Below, piece by piece: positions 17,380 through 24,906 of a stretch of 64,000 nucleotides of DNA. The notes below the pieces were generated by a model that saw only the letters and a list, made by a program, of their open reading frames with translations, was not told the DNA's origin and ran no database searches. Positions within the stretch are counted from its first letter, which is position 1; every line of letters begins with the position of its first letter. This DNA comes from Streptomyces sp. HUAS 15-9 (GTDB lineage: Bacteria; Actinomycetota; Actinomycetes; Streptomycetales; Streptomycetaceae). The stretch is from assembly GCF_025642155.1 (NCBI RefSeq), contig NZ_CP106798.1:3162001-3226000 (forward strand), in the 5' to 3' direction. The position numbers and the translations under genes were made by a program.

Positions 17380-17690
17380 TACGGTTCACGTCCTCTCGGG
17401 TGAGTCGCGTATTTTGGCTGGTCACAGCCGTGCGGGGCACGCGTCTCCCTAATGGCAGGGCTCGATGGCCCGTCATCCGATTAGCCGTTCGTGACCCCAG
17501 CGACCTGCAGGGTCCTCAGTCTTGAGAAGAGCTCGATGGCTCCTGAACAGGTCAGAGGTGATCCCTGCGAGCGGCTCGGACCATGAACGTCAACGGTCTG
17601 ATCATGTGATCGGTCACGTTGCCGACCACGAGCGCCAGCACCCGCCGGTCTTTTTCAGGGGCTCAAGCCCGGATCAACGGAGGGCATCGT
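17380..17690 (-). ncRNA. Possible IS110 bridge RNA region
   Basis: About 300 bp of non-coding DNA lie upstream of the transposase start, where IS110-group elements encode the bridge RNA that selects donor and target DNA. I saw no open frame with family similarity here, only short palindromes such as TGATCATGTGATCA-like sequence near 17597. Assignment is by position and family knowledge, not by a recognised fold. Confidence 0.3.
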
Positions 17691-17902
17691 GCTGACGCCG
17701 GTGTCCGGCAACGTGACCGGGACGGCGGGAGAAGCGGCGGCTCGACTCTGCATTCAAGGGGTCCTGGCCCCGGGAACCCACGACGAGTACAACCCGTCCC
17801 TCCCGCCATCGATCGGAGTCAGAACCATCGAGCCACTCTCGATTTCAGGGTTCATCCACCTGGGTCAGGACGAGGCTTCTCCGGCTCCAACTGCTGCCCA
17901 TT

Positions 17903-17980
17903 GGGAACCCACCCGACACCGCAGCCTTCAACGGCGCGGTAGGCGGGAATCGCCGTCCTTCAGGGCGGCGAGGATGTCAA
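17903..17980 (+). ncRNA. TnpB right end / omega-RNA 3-prime remnant
   Basis: The stem CGCCGTCC (17951-17958) and GGGCGGCG (17963-17970) closes on a TTCA tetraloop and is followed by AGGATGTCAA. This is the common right-end and omega-RNA terminal hairpin of streptomycete TnpB elements. In an intact element the guide would be the host DNA directly after it, here from about 17981. It is now about 1.8 kb from the tnpB body. Confidence 0.5.
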
Positions 17981-18052
17981 AGGGGGCCTGTGACAGCCCG
18001 GGAAGCCCACGGGCAACCGGCACAGCCCAACCAGTCGAGCAGGAGTCCTCAC

Positions 18053-18956
18053 ATGTACGACTACGACCTCCTGGTCGTGGGATCGGCCAACGCCGACCTG
18101 GTGACAGGTGTCGAACGGCGTCCCGGTGCCGGAGAGACGGTGCTCGGCGGCGACCTGGCCGTCCACCCCGGTGGCAAGGGCGCCAACCAGGCGGTCGCGG
18201 CCGCCCGGCTCGGGGCCCGTACGGCCCTGCTGGCCCGGGTCGGGGACGACGCCCACGGCCGGCTGCTCCTGGAGTCGCAGCGGGCGGCCCGTGTCGACAC
18301 GGTGGGGGTGCTGGTCGGCGGCGCGCCGACCGGGGTCGCGCTGATCACGGTGGACCCGTCCGGGGACAACAGCATCGTGGTGTCACCGGGTGCCAACGGC
18401 CGCCTGACGCCGACGGACATACGGGCCGCAGGGAGCCTCTTCCACGCCTCCAGGGTGGTGTCGGCACAGCTGGAGATCCCTCTTGAAACGGTCGTGGAGG
18501 TCGTACTCAGCCTCGCCCCCGACAGCCGCTTCGTCCTGAACCCCTCCCCGCCGCGCCCCCCTCCCGATCGAGGTGCTGGCCGCCTGCGACCCACTGATCC
18601 TGAACGAGCACGAGGCGAGGGTCGTCCTGGGGGACGCCTGCGTGAGCGAGAAGCCCGAGGACTGGGCGCGGCTGCTGCTGGCGAAGGGCCCGCGGTCGGT
18701 GGTCGTGACGCTGGGCGCACAGGGCGCGCTGGTGGCCGACGCCCGGGGCATGACGCGCGTCCCGTCCGTGAAGGTGGCCGCCGTGGACACCACCGGCGCG
18801 GGCGACGCGTTCACCGCGGCCCTGGCCTGGCGGCTCGGGACGGGCGCGTCCCCCACGGAGGCGGCGGCCTATGCGACCCGCGTCGGAGCCGCCGCCGTAA
18901 CGAAGCGGGGCGCACAGGAGTCGTTCCCGACGGCAGAAGGGGTCGCAAGGCTCTGA
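18053..18956 (+). pseudogene. rbsK: Ribokinase, single-base frameshift
   Basis: PfkB-family ribokinase that would phosphorylate ribose in the cytosol. The N-terminal half (YDLLVVGSANADLVTGVERRPGAGETV, and PGGKGANQAVAAARLGA near residue 40) is in one frame. From about 18570 the rest (VLAACDPLILNEHEARVVLG, DTTGAGDAFTAALAWRLG with the catalytic Asp) is in another. The switch lies in a six-C run at 18556-18561, where five Cs would restore the text NPSPPRPLPIEVLAACDP. Either the gene is newly broken or the base is a sequencing error. ATG 18053 follows AGGAG. No other ribose genes are adjacent. Confidence 0.85.
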
Positions 18957-18994
18957 AGAGCCGCCGAAAAGCTTCAGCAAGCCTCGGACAGCTT

Positions 18995-19028
18995 CGAGGG
19001 GGCCCGATCCGTCGACCAGGCCCCCTCG
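18995..19028. terminator. Strong hairpin after rbsK
   Basis: CGAGGGGGCC (18995-19004) and GGCCCCCTCG (19019-19028) form a perfect 10-bp stem with a 14-nt loop, 38 bp after the ribokinase stop. It is likely a terminator for that gene. Confidence 0.7.
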
Positions 19029-19188
19029 GCTCTTCCCCTCCGTATCAGAACCCCCGCGATCCCCCCGGATCCCCCTCCAGAAGTCCTGATGACAGGTACG
19101 ACACGGCAGGTGGGAGAAGGGTTGTACGACATCTTCAAGATTTTTTGTCAGCTGCGTCTGCTGCGGGGTCTGCCGATCCTGCCCTGTT

Positions 19189-19629
19189 CTACTTGACCAA
19201 GTACTCGCAGGGCTTGGAACTCTTGCCGCCGTTGTTGTCGGCGACCCGCTTGCCGTCGACCTTGATCACGCAGGCGGCCATCTTCAGCATTCCGCCGCCG
19301 GCCTGGACCGGTCCGGGACTGACTGACACGAGGTAGCCCACCGTCTGCTCGGCCCCGGTGAGTTCAATCGTCTCGGTCTTCGTCCATGGCAGCTGATGCG
19401 TCTCGAAGGCGTTGCTGTTCAGGTTGTACATGATCCTCGTGGAGCCCGAACCGGGGACCTCCAGCGTCACGGTGTGCTTCTCCCCGTCCGCTGCCGCTGT
19501 CGGCGATGCGCTCCGGGACTCCGCCGCCTTGCCACCCTTGGCACCGGCATCGCCCGCGGTGTCGCTGCCGCACCCGGTCAGCAGCGTGGCTGCAATCAGT
19601 ACTGCCGTAGCCGTGAAAGCGCTTCGCAT
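19189..19629 (-). CDS. Secreted lipoprotein, MmpS-like
   Basis: A 146-residue lipoprotein. The signal peptide ends in the lipobox LLTGC with the lipidated Cys at 20. An Ala/Ser-rich linker is followed by one beta-rich domain (HTVTLEVPGSGSTRIMYNLNSNAFETHQLPWTKTETIEL) that resembles MmpS-type transport accessory proteins; two Cys residues near the end may form a disulfide. It should sit on the outer face of the membrane. It diverges from the T7SS locus with a 354-bp gap and is probably independent of it. Confidence 0.8.
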   Translation of the reverse strand: MRSAFTATAVLIAATLLTGCGSDTAGDAGAKGGKAAESRSASPTAAADGEKHTVTLEVPGSGSTRIMYNLNSNAFETHQLPWTKTETIELTGAEQTVGYLVSVSPGPVQAGGGMLKMAACVIKVDGKRVADNNGGKSSKPCEYLVK

Positions 19630-19983
19630 GTTCCCCGTTCCTTCAGCTCTGTTTCCTGTCGCGAAGAAGCGACGTCCAGAGATCCCATCATGGGATGCTC
19701 TCGCCCACGCGATTCTCGCCCTCGTCCTGATCGTTCGCGTGCGCGCCCCCGACCTTTTCCACTGCTTCCACTGTGATCCGCAACGCGATCACCCTGCGTG
19801 TGACCCCAAGCCCAACCGGTCGCCTACCGGCGCTCCATGACGCCCCGTCCGCCATCGCGATCACGTTCCGACGTTGTCCGGATCGCGTCACATCGGGACC
19901 AAGTACGTTGCCGCTGCGATCACTTGCGTTGCAAGATATCCAAACAGGCTTTTGATTCTGACGTGATGCACGGGGGTGGACAC
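19630..19983. promoter_or_regulatory. Intergenic region upstream of the T7SS locus
   Basis: The 354-bp gap has no gene. It carries two small perfect palindromes: ATCCCATCATGGGAT (19682-19696), close to the lipoprotein start, and CTTGCGTTGCAAG (19923-19935), 49 bp before the first Esx-like start. The second is a plausible regulator site for the secretion operon. I could not define -35/-10 elements with confidence. Confidence 0.4.
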
Positions 19984-20316
19984 GTGAAGTTCGACATGGG
20001 ATCGACGACCCTGTCGGAGCTCGGCAAGAGCACGGTCGGTTCCAGTGACGACCTGGGCACGCTGATCCGCTGGCTGATCCAGGCGGCGGAGCCGTTGGAG
20101 GGGAAGTTCAACGGGTCCGGCAAGGTCGCCTTCGACTCGTTCAAGTCCCGGGCGGACGAGATCACCAACGCGCTCAACAGCTCGCTCGGCGCGATCCTGG
20201 GGGGTCAGAGCGGCATGGACACCGCCTTCGGCAGCGGTGACGTGGAGACGCATGACAACGCCAACAAGAACATGGGCGCGGCCAACTTCGACGCGGCCCG
20301 CTTCGGCGCGCGATAG
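19984..20316 (+). CDS. Esx/WXG100-like small T7SS protein A
   Basis: A 110-residue helical protein beginning MKFDMGSTTLSELGKSTVGSSDDLGTLIRWLIQAAEPLEGKFNGSGKVAFDSFKSRADEITNALN. The two-helix hairpin length matches WXG100 proteins, and the W-x-G turn is replaced by a KFNGSG turn. It is probably secreted as a partner of the next small protein. GTG 19984 follows GGGGGTGG and is preferred over ATG 19966. It is the first gene of the T7SS locus, with the second Esx-like gene 34 bp downstream. Confidence 0.82.
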   Translation: MKFDMGSTTLSELGKSTVGSSDDLGTLIRWLIQAAEPLEGKFNGSGKVAFDSFKSRADEITNALNSSLGAILGGQSGMDTAFGSGDVETHDNANKNMGAANFDAARFGAR

Positions 20317-20350
20317 GCATCAGAGCCACTACGACAGGGGGATTGTGACG

Positions 20351-20662
20351 ATGGGTCAGAACCAGGACCGCCTCTCCTACGACACCGGCGCCTCCAGCGA
20401 GGTGCAGGGCAGTCTGCAGGGCATCATCGGCCAACTGGAGCGCGTGCTGGGCGACCGGGACCGCGCGGTCAAGGCCGCCATGGCGGACTTCCAGGCCGAC
20501 GGGGTCTCGGACGAGTACCACGGCAAGGAGGTCCGCTGGAACCACGCCGCGACCGAGGTCCGCAACATCATCCACCTCGTCCGCAGCACGCTCGAGGAGA
20601 ACGACGGCACCGCCCAGTCGACAGTGGCGAAGGCACGGGCGGCTGTCGACAACATCGGCTGA
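20351..20662 (+). CDS. Pore-forming ESAT-6 family-like protein B
   Basis: A 103-residue protein (MGQNQDRLSYDTGASSEVQGSLQGIIGQLERVLGDRDRAVKAAMADFQADGVSDEYHGKEVRWNHAATEV), predicted as two long helices around a DGVSDEYHGKEVRW turn. It closely resembles streptomycete proteins named pore-forming ESAT-6 family. With protein A it likely forms the secreted Esx pair recognised by EccC. ATG 20351 has GGGGGA about 10 nt upstream; GTG 20345 is possible. Confidence 0.85.
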   Translation: MGQNQDRLSYDTGASSEVQGSLQGIIGQLERVLGDRDRAVKAAMADFQADGVSDEYHGKEVRWNHAATEVRNIIHLVRSTLEENDGTAQSTVAKARAAVDNIG

Positions 20663-20725
20663 CCGCGGGCTTGTCACGGCGATGCGATGACAGCGACAAC
20701 TGCGTGAATTCAACGGGGGTTCGAC

Positions 20726-21127
20726 ATGCCGACGTGGGACATCTCGCCCTCGGGCGTCCAGCACGTACTCAACGAGACCGGAAAGGCGGCCGAGGGGCTC
20801 TCCAACACCGGTAAGGCGCTCGGGGAGACCATGACGAGCGCTGCGAGCTCGTCCGGCACCATCGTGCCCGGCAACCAGGTGCAGTGCGGGATTCAGGGAC
20901 CGGTCGCGGCGGCGCTGGGTGAGTTCCTCCAGGCGTACCAGAAGGACCTGATGTACGTGGCGATGCGGACGTCGAACTCCATCAACGGGGCGGCCACCGC
21001 CACCAACGAATACGTCAAGGGGAACCAGGAGATGGCCGCGCAGGCGCAGGCTGCCGCGCTCAAGGAGCCAGTGCCCGACCTGCCCGGGAGTAAGGGACAG
21101 GCCAAGGGATCTCAGGGGGGTCAGTGA
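20726..21127 (+). CDS. DUF6507-type T7SS-associated protein
   Basis: A 133-residue protein with an MPTWDISPSGVQHVLNETGKAAEGL start, helical throughout, ending in a Gly/Gln-rich tail (KGSQGGQ). Proteins with this W-D-I-x-P-S-G-V start are common beside Esx genes in Streptomyces and look like chaperone or secretion partners for the toxin that follows. ATG 20726 is preceded by GGGGG. Its TGA overlaps the toxin GTG by four bases, so the two are translationally coupled. Confidence 0.8.
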   Translation: MPTWDISPSGVQHVLNETGKAAEGLSNTGKALGETMTSAASSSGTIVPGNQVQCGIQGPVAAALGEFLQAYQKDLMYVAMRTSNSINGAATATNEYVKGNQEMAAQAQAAALKEPVPDLPGSKGQAKGSQGGQ

Positions 21128-23736
21128 GCCCGGACCTCATCGACCCCGAGGGCATACCCGTCTTCATCGGCGACCTGGAACAACTCAGCACCGACGCTCT
21201 GCTGCTGACCGCGGAGGCGTCCGCCTTCCGGTTCGCCGGGGCGGACGTGCACGGCAAGTTCCAGGGGCTGTCGGCCTGTTACTCGGCACCGGAGGCGGAG
21301 CAACTGTTCGCCACGACCGCTCCCGTGGCGGCCAAGGCGGACAAGTTCGCTGACGACCTGGAGAAGGTGGGCGCGGCGCTGAGCGCGTACGAGGCGGAGA
21401 TCCAGCCGCTGGTGGCCAAGCTCAAGAGCCTGAGGGCGCGCGCCGAGAACTTCCGTGCGGACATCGCGGGCGACGACCATTGGCTCGAGGACAACGACAA
21501 GGTCCAGCTCAACAACGACCTCTTCTACGACGTCAATGTCACCCAAATGGCCTTCTGGCAGGCCGAGCGCACCTGCCACAACAAGATCACGGCGCTGGTG
21601 CACGGCACGACGCTGATTGTCGAGGATGGCGCGCAGGAACGTCTCGTCAAGCGAGGTACATCCACCTACGGCTTCACCAAGGACCTCCTCGACCAGTCCG
21701 ACGACCTGCCCTGGGGCAGGACGGTCGAGAAGGAACGGCATGGTCTGGACTGGCTGGGTCACCAGATCGTCGAGTTCGGCAAGGGCTTCTTCGTCGACGG
21801 CGTGTGGGGCACCATCCGCGGGCTCGGCACGCTGGTCGGCTTCGACGGACTTGACGCGATGGGCGAGGCCTGGACACATCTGAGCAAGCTCGCGACCGGT
21901 ATCGCCATCACGCTCACCCCGCTCGGGACGGCGTACTGGGCGGCCCCCGACGACAAACTCCCCTCCTACCTGCGGGAGTCCCGCCAGACGGTGACCGAGA
22001 CCGGCAAGGCGCTGGTCGCCTACGACCAGTGGGGCAAGAACCCGGCCCGGGCCGGCGGTGCGGTCACCTTCAACGCGCTCACGACCATCTTCACCGGCGG
22101 CGCGGGCTCGGCGACGAAGAGTGGCGCCGTCGCCCGGACGATCGGCGCGCTCGGCAAGACGGGGCGGTGGGTCGACCCGATGACGTACGTCGGGAAGGCG
22201 GCGAGGTTCGGCACGGTGAAGGTGGCGGACCTTTTCGGAAGCCTGAAGAACTTCAAGGCGGGCGCCTACACGGACGTCCTCTCGGGGGCGGGGAAGGTCC
22301 AGCCGGACGGCAGCGTACTGAGGACCGCCGACGATGTCCCGGTCGTGGTCGGCAACCACATCGAGTGGCCTGACGGGACGCGTCTGAACCTGGACGACGG
22401 GTCCGTGATCAGGGCGGACGGCACGCACGCGGCGGCGAAGGTGGAGCTGTCGGCGGCGGACCGGGCAATGCTGGAGCGGAGCCTGCCGCATGGGGATGCG
22501 GCGCTGGTGGGAGCCGGGGACGGTGCGGCGGCACATGTCGGCGGGGATTCGGCGGCGCGTGTCGGAGGCGATACGACCGCACACACCGGCGGGAATGCCT
22601 CCGGGCACGCCGGCGACACGTCCGGGAGCCCCGGGACCTCACATGCTGCCGACTCAGTGGCGCCGAGGTCCGCGTCTGGATCTGCCGAGAACGGCCATGC
22701 CGCTGCTGGAGCCGGCGGACACGGAGGCGACAGCCCAGACGATCTCGGGCGGACCGGCGACGACACGCTCGACGGCGGAGCGGACGGCGTACACGAGCCG
22801 GATCCGAATGCCTCAGCCCGGCAGGTGAGTCCTGCACGCCCCAGCTTCATGCGGGACGGTGACACCCCCTACGGCCCCAGGGGCACTCTCACCCCGGATC
22901 AGATCAAGGAGATCCAGGTCTACCGCGCCAATCACGAGCCCGGGTACTTCAAGAAGTACTACATGATCGACGGCCGGCGGCTGAACACGACAATCAAGGA
23001 CGAGAGCGGGTTCGTACCGGTACAGCTGGACGTGGACCCCGCTACGAAGATCAAGACGGCTGCCTCGGATGCCCCGCCGCCCATCCCGCACAAGCACGTT
23101 GCTGGCTCCGAGGTGACGCGTGGACGACATGAGGTACGGAACGACGACACTCTTCGGACATTGGACGACGAGGCTGCCCACCGAAGGAGCTCGATCGACT
23201 ATTCCGGCAGTGCCGAACGGCATCGGGATCTCCTCCGAGGATCGGCAGACGATTTCGCACTGCGAGATGTCGGCAACGAATACAAGGCCGCGATGCACGA
23301 ACGCACCAAAGCGGCAGAAGCCTTTGGCGAGGCGGTCGCCGAGCACCAAGTTATCTCCGAGCTGTACCCGAACTCCACTAAGGAGACGCTGTACGGACCA
23401 GCCAACGGCAACGACCAGTTCGATCAAGTCTGGCGTCGTCCTGACGGTGGGTTTGCCGTTGTCGAGGCAAAGTCCACGACCAATACAGATCTGGGCTCTC
23501 GCCGAATACCTCCAGAGGATGGCGGCGGAAGGGCCATGCAGGGCACCCGCGAGTACTTCTTAGACATTCTAAAAGAGATGCGCCTTCGAGGCCGCGAGCA
23601 CCCCAGTGAGGTTTTGTTGGCGGATGAACTCGAACATGCCCTGGCTCACGGCAAGGTCGATTACATCCTCGTCAAGGGGAAGGTCGATGGCGCCGAGTAT
23701 GCTGGCTACGAAATGTACAAGTTCGACATCGGGTAA
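21124..23736 (+). CDS. T7SS-secreted polymorphic toxin with nuclease-like C-terminus
   Basis: An 870-residue effector. Residues 1-210 form a long helical secretion domain (YSAPEAEQLFATTAPVAAKADKFADDLEKVG). About 220-420 is a Gly/Ala-rich hydrophobic pretoxin region. About 460-560 is a low-complexity linker with repeated GGD units (HVGGDSAARVGGDTTAHTGG). The C-terminal 110 residues carry FDQVW (Asp767), PDGG (Asp774) and VVEAKS (Glu781, Lys783), the pattern of a PD-(D/E)XK nuclease fold. It is therefore probably a DNase injected into rivals or phage-infected kin. Lower GC and different codon use toward the 3-prime end suggest an exchangeable toxin tip. The Imm49 gene follows 12 bp later. Confidence 0.85.
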   Translation: MSPDLIDPEGIPVFIGDLEQLSTDALLLTAEASAFRFAGADVHGKFQGLSACYSAPEAEQLFATTAPVAAKADKFADDLEKVGAALSAYEAEIQPLVAKLKSLRARAENFRADIAGDDHWLEDNDKVQLNNDLFYDVNVTQMAFWQAERTCHNKITALVHGTTLIVEDGAQERLVKRGTSTYGFTKDLLDQSDDLPWGRTVEKERHGLDWLGHQIVEFGKGFFVDGVWGTIRGLGTLVGFDGLDAMGEAWTHLSKLATGIAITLTPLGTAYWAAPDDKLPSYLRESRQTVTETGKALVAYDQWGKNPARAGGAVTFNALTTIFTGGAGSATKSGAVARTIGALGKTGRWVDPMTYVGKAARFGTVKVADLFGSLKNFKAGAYTDVLSGAGKVQPDGSVLRTADDVPVVVGNHIEWPDGTRLNLDDGSVIRADGTHAAAKVELSAADRAMLERSLPHGDAALVGAGDGAAAHVGGDSAARVGGDTTAHTGGNASGHAGDTSGSPGTSHAADSVAPRSASGSAENGHAAAGAGGHGGDSPDDLGRTGDDTLDGGADGVHEPDPNASARQVSPARPSFMRDGDTPYGPRGTLTPDQIKEIQVYRANHEPGYFKKYYMIDGRRLNTTIKDESGFVPVQLDVDPATKIKTAASDAPPPIPHKHVAGSEVTRGRHEVRNDDTLRTLDDEAAHRRSSIDYSGSAERHRDLLRGSADDFALRDVGNEYKAAMHERTKAAEAFGEAVAEHQVISELYPNSTKETLYGPANGNDQFDQVWRRPDGGFAVVEAKSTTNTDLGSRRIPPEDGGGRAMQGTREYFLDILKEMRLRGREHPSEVLLADELEHALAHGKVDYILVKGKVDGAEYAGYEMYKFDIG

Positions 23737-23748
23737 CGGGAGCGTTCT

Positions 23749-24609
23749 GTGACATTGAGGGTGACTCGGCACGGCCGCCCGGGACCTGACGACCAGGCGT
23801 ACGCACTGAGGTTGGGCGAAGGGGTTGCCCGATCCGTCTCGGCTCTTGAGCAGTCACCGCGCATGTTCGACCTTGCGTTGAGTAAGGCGATGACTCATGT
23901 TCAGGCGCGCTTGGCAGTCAATCCGGATGCGTCCGAGTTGGCTACCTGGGAGGCCGTTGTCACGGCAATGCAAGTGAGTTCCGCGATGTTCGCCGCAGCC
24001 AGGGAGACCGAGGGAGTCATCGAATGCCGAATCGATGACCGGACGCGGGCAATTCCGGCAACCGGTCCACAGCCCTACATCAAGGCGGGAAACTGGCTCA
24101 CGGCGTTCTGGCTGTCCATTGTGTGCCGTGAGCAGGCTCGCATGACCCTGCTGTGCAACGTCTCGATCGACACATTGCGTGCATCAGGAACCGAGTACGA
24201 CGAGTACGTCTATCACTGGATCGACTCCCTCCAGACGTACTGGTTGGAGCGTCCAGGTCTGGGTGGCAAGCTGATCGCCGCGATTCAGACGTCCTCTCCT
24301 GAGGTCTCACGGGTCGCCGACCGGGACTTGTTGGACAAGATCCTTTACCAGCCGATCAGTCTCTTCCATCAGTTCTTGCGCAAAGATCACGCTGGCTTCA
24401 ACCAAGCCCTTCTCGAAGCCCTGGAACTCCACAAAGCGTTCTGGACCGCAACGGACGAGAGGGAGCGAACCGTCGAGGGCTACGTCGCGCTCGGCCCCCT
24501 CGCCATTGCCTGCCTGGCCTACGACGCCGGCTTTCCGATCGATGTCGAATCCGACTATATCCCCGGCGAGTTGCTGAACCGCGCCTGGCTCGGAGAGTTC
24601 CCCACGTGA
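23749..24609 (+). CDS. Imm49 family immunity protein
   Basis: A 286-residue, mostly helical cytosolic protein. The start (VTLRVTRHGRPGPDDQAYALRLGEGVARSVSALEQSPRMFDLAL) and the end (ALGPLAIACLAYDAGFPIDVESDYIPGELLNRAWLGEFPT) match the streptomycete Imm49 family. It should bind and neutralise the toxin encoded 12 bp upstream, protecting the producer and its kin. GTG 23749 follows ACGGGAG. Its stop overlaps the next start (GTGA at 24606). Confidence 0.88.
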   Translation: MTLRVTRHGRPGPDDQAYALRLGEGVARSVSALEQSPRMFDLALSKAMTHVQARLAVNPDASELATWEAVVTAMQVSSAMFAAARETEGVIECRIDDRTRAIPATGPQPYIKAGNWLTAFWLSIVCREQARMTLLCNVSIDTLRASGTEYDEYVYHWIDSLQTYWLERPGLGGKLIAAIQTSSPEVSRVADRDLLDKILYQPISLFHQFLRKDHAGFNQALLEALELHKAFWTATDERERTVEGYVALGPLAIACLAYDAGFPIDVESDYIPGELLNRAWLGEFPT

Positions 24610-24890
24610 CAGCCCAGGACTACGACAGTCAGTTGCTGGAGTCCGTCGCCGTGCGGCGTCGCCGTCTTCGCGATGCCCTGCTCTTCGGGACCCAGCGGCA
24701 ACGTCGTTCCGTGGACGAACGGGTGGGAAAGGTCTTCGCCGGAGTCGTGATCGCCGCCGTGTTGTGTGCCGGGTGTGTGGGGTGGTCGTTCGTGTCGCAT
24801 CGGGTCATCGGGAAGAGTCCCTACGGGCAGGCCACCGTGGGGCCTTCGGCCGGGGTTGCCACGCCCACCAACTCCCCTTCCACCCGGTGA
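24606..24890 (+). CDS. Small T7SS-linked membrane protein
   Basis: A 94-residue protein: a basic cytoplasmic segment (RRRRLRDALLFGTQRQRRSVDERVGK), one TM helix (VFAGVVIAAVLCAGCVGWSFV) and a short Ser/Thr/Pro-rich outer tail. Similar proteins follow Imm49-type genes in other Streptomyces loci. It starts within the immunity gene stop (GTGA), suggesting co-translation, and lies just before eccD. It may be an apparatus component; function unproven. Confidence 0.75.
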   Translation: MTAQDYDSQLLESVAVRRRRLRDALLFGTQRQRRSVDERVGKVFAGVVIAAVLCAGCVGWSFVSHRVIGKSPYGQATVGPSAGVATPTNSPSTR

Positions 24891-24906
24891 TAGGTTCGAA
24901 CACGTG

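Larger units (their letters stand above)
16113..17902 (-). mobile_element. IS110-family insertion sequence inside the TnpB element
   Basis: It contains a decayed IS110 transposase with a long non-coding 5-prime end. The left junction is inferred where TnpB similarity stops (about 16112). The right junction is inferred where a TnpB-like C-terminal reading resumes at GGGAACCCAC (17903). The same 10-mer also occurs at 17772-17781, so the right end could be there. IS110 elements lack terminal inverted repeats and usually make no target duplication, so the ends are soft. Confidence 0.5.
14905..17980 (+). mobile_element. IS200/IS605-type TnpB element, interrupted
   Basis: The element consists of tnpB and a right end at about 17903-17980 that ends with the hairpin motif CGCCGTCC-TTCA-GGGCGGCG plus AGGATGTCAA, typical of streptomycete TnpB right ends. 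No TnpA transposase is present, so it would depend on one in trans. An IS110-family element splits it. The left end is not defined; I place it loosely at the intergenic repeat, and the RHH gene may be inside or outside. Confidence 0.55.

Noticed and set aside
16154..17476. 440-codon minus-strand frame in the IS110 region
   Set aside because: Only about 35 codons in the middle match the transposase; the rest is out of frame. Treated as part of the frameshifted pseudogene.
17994..18052. Alternative upstream start for ribokinase
   Set aside because: The ribokinase N-terminus fits ATG 18053 with AGGAG upstream; the earlier part is the element right end and flank.
22500..22660. Repeated GGD units as a possible CRISPR-like repeat
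   Set aside because: They are in-frame low-complexity linker codons of the toxin, without spacers.
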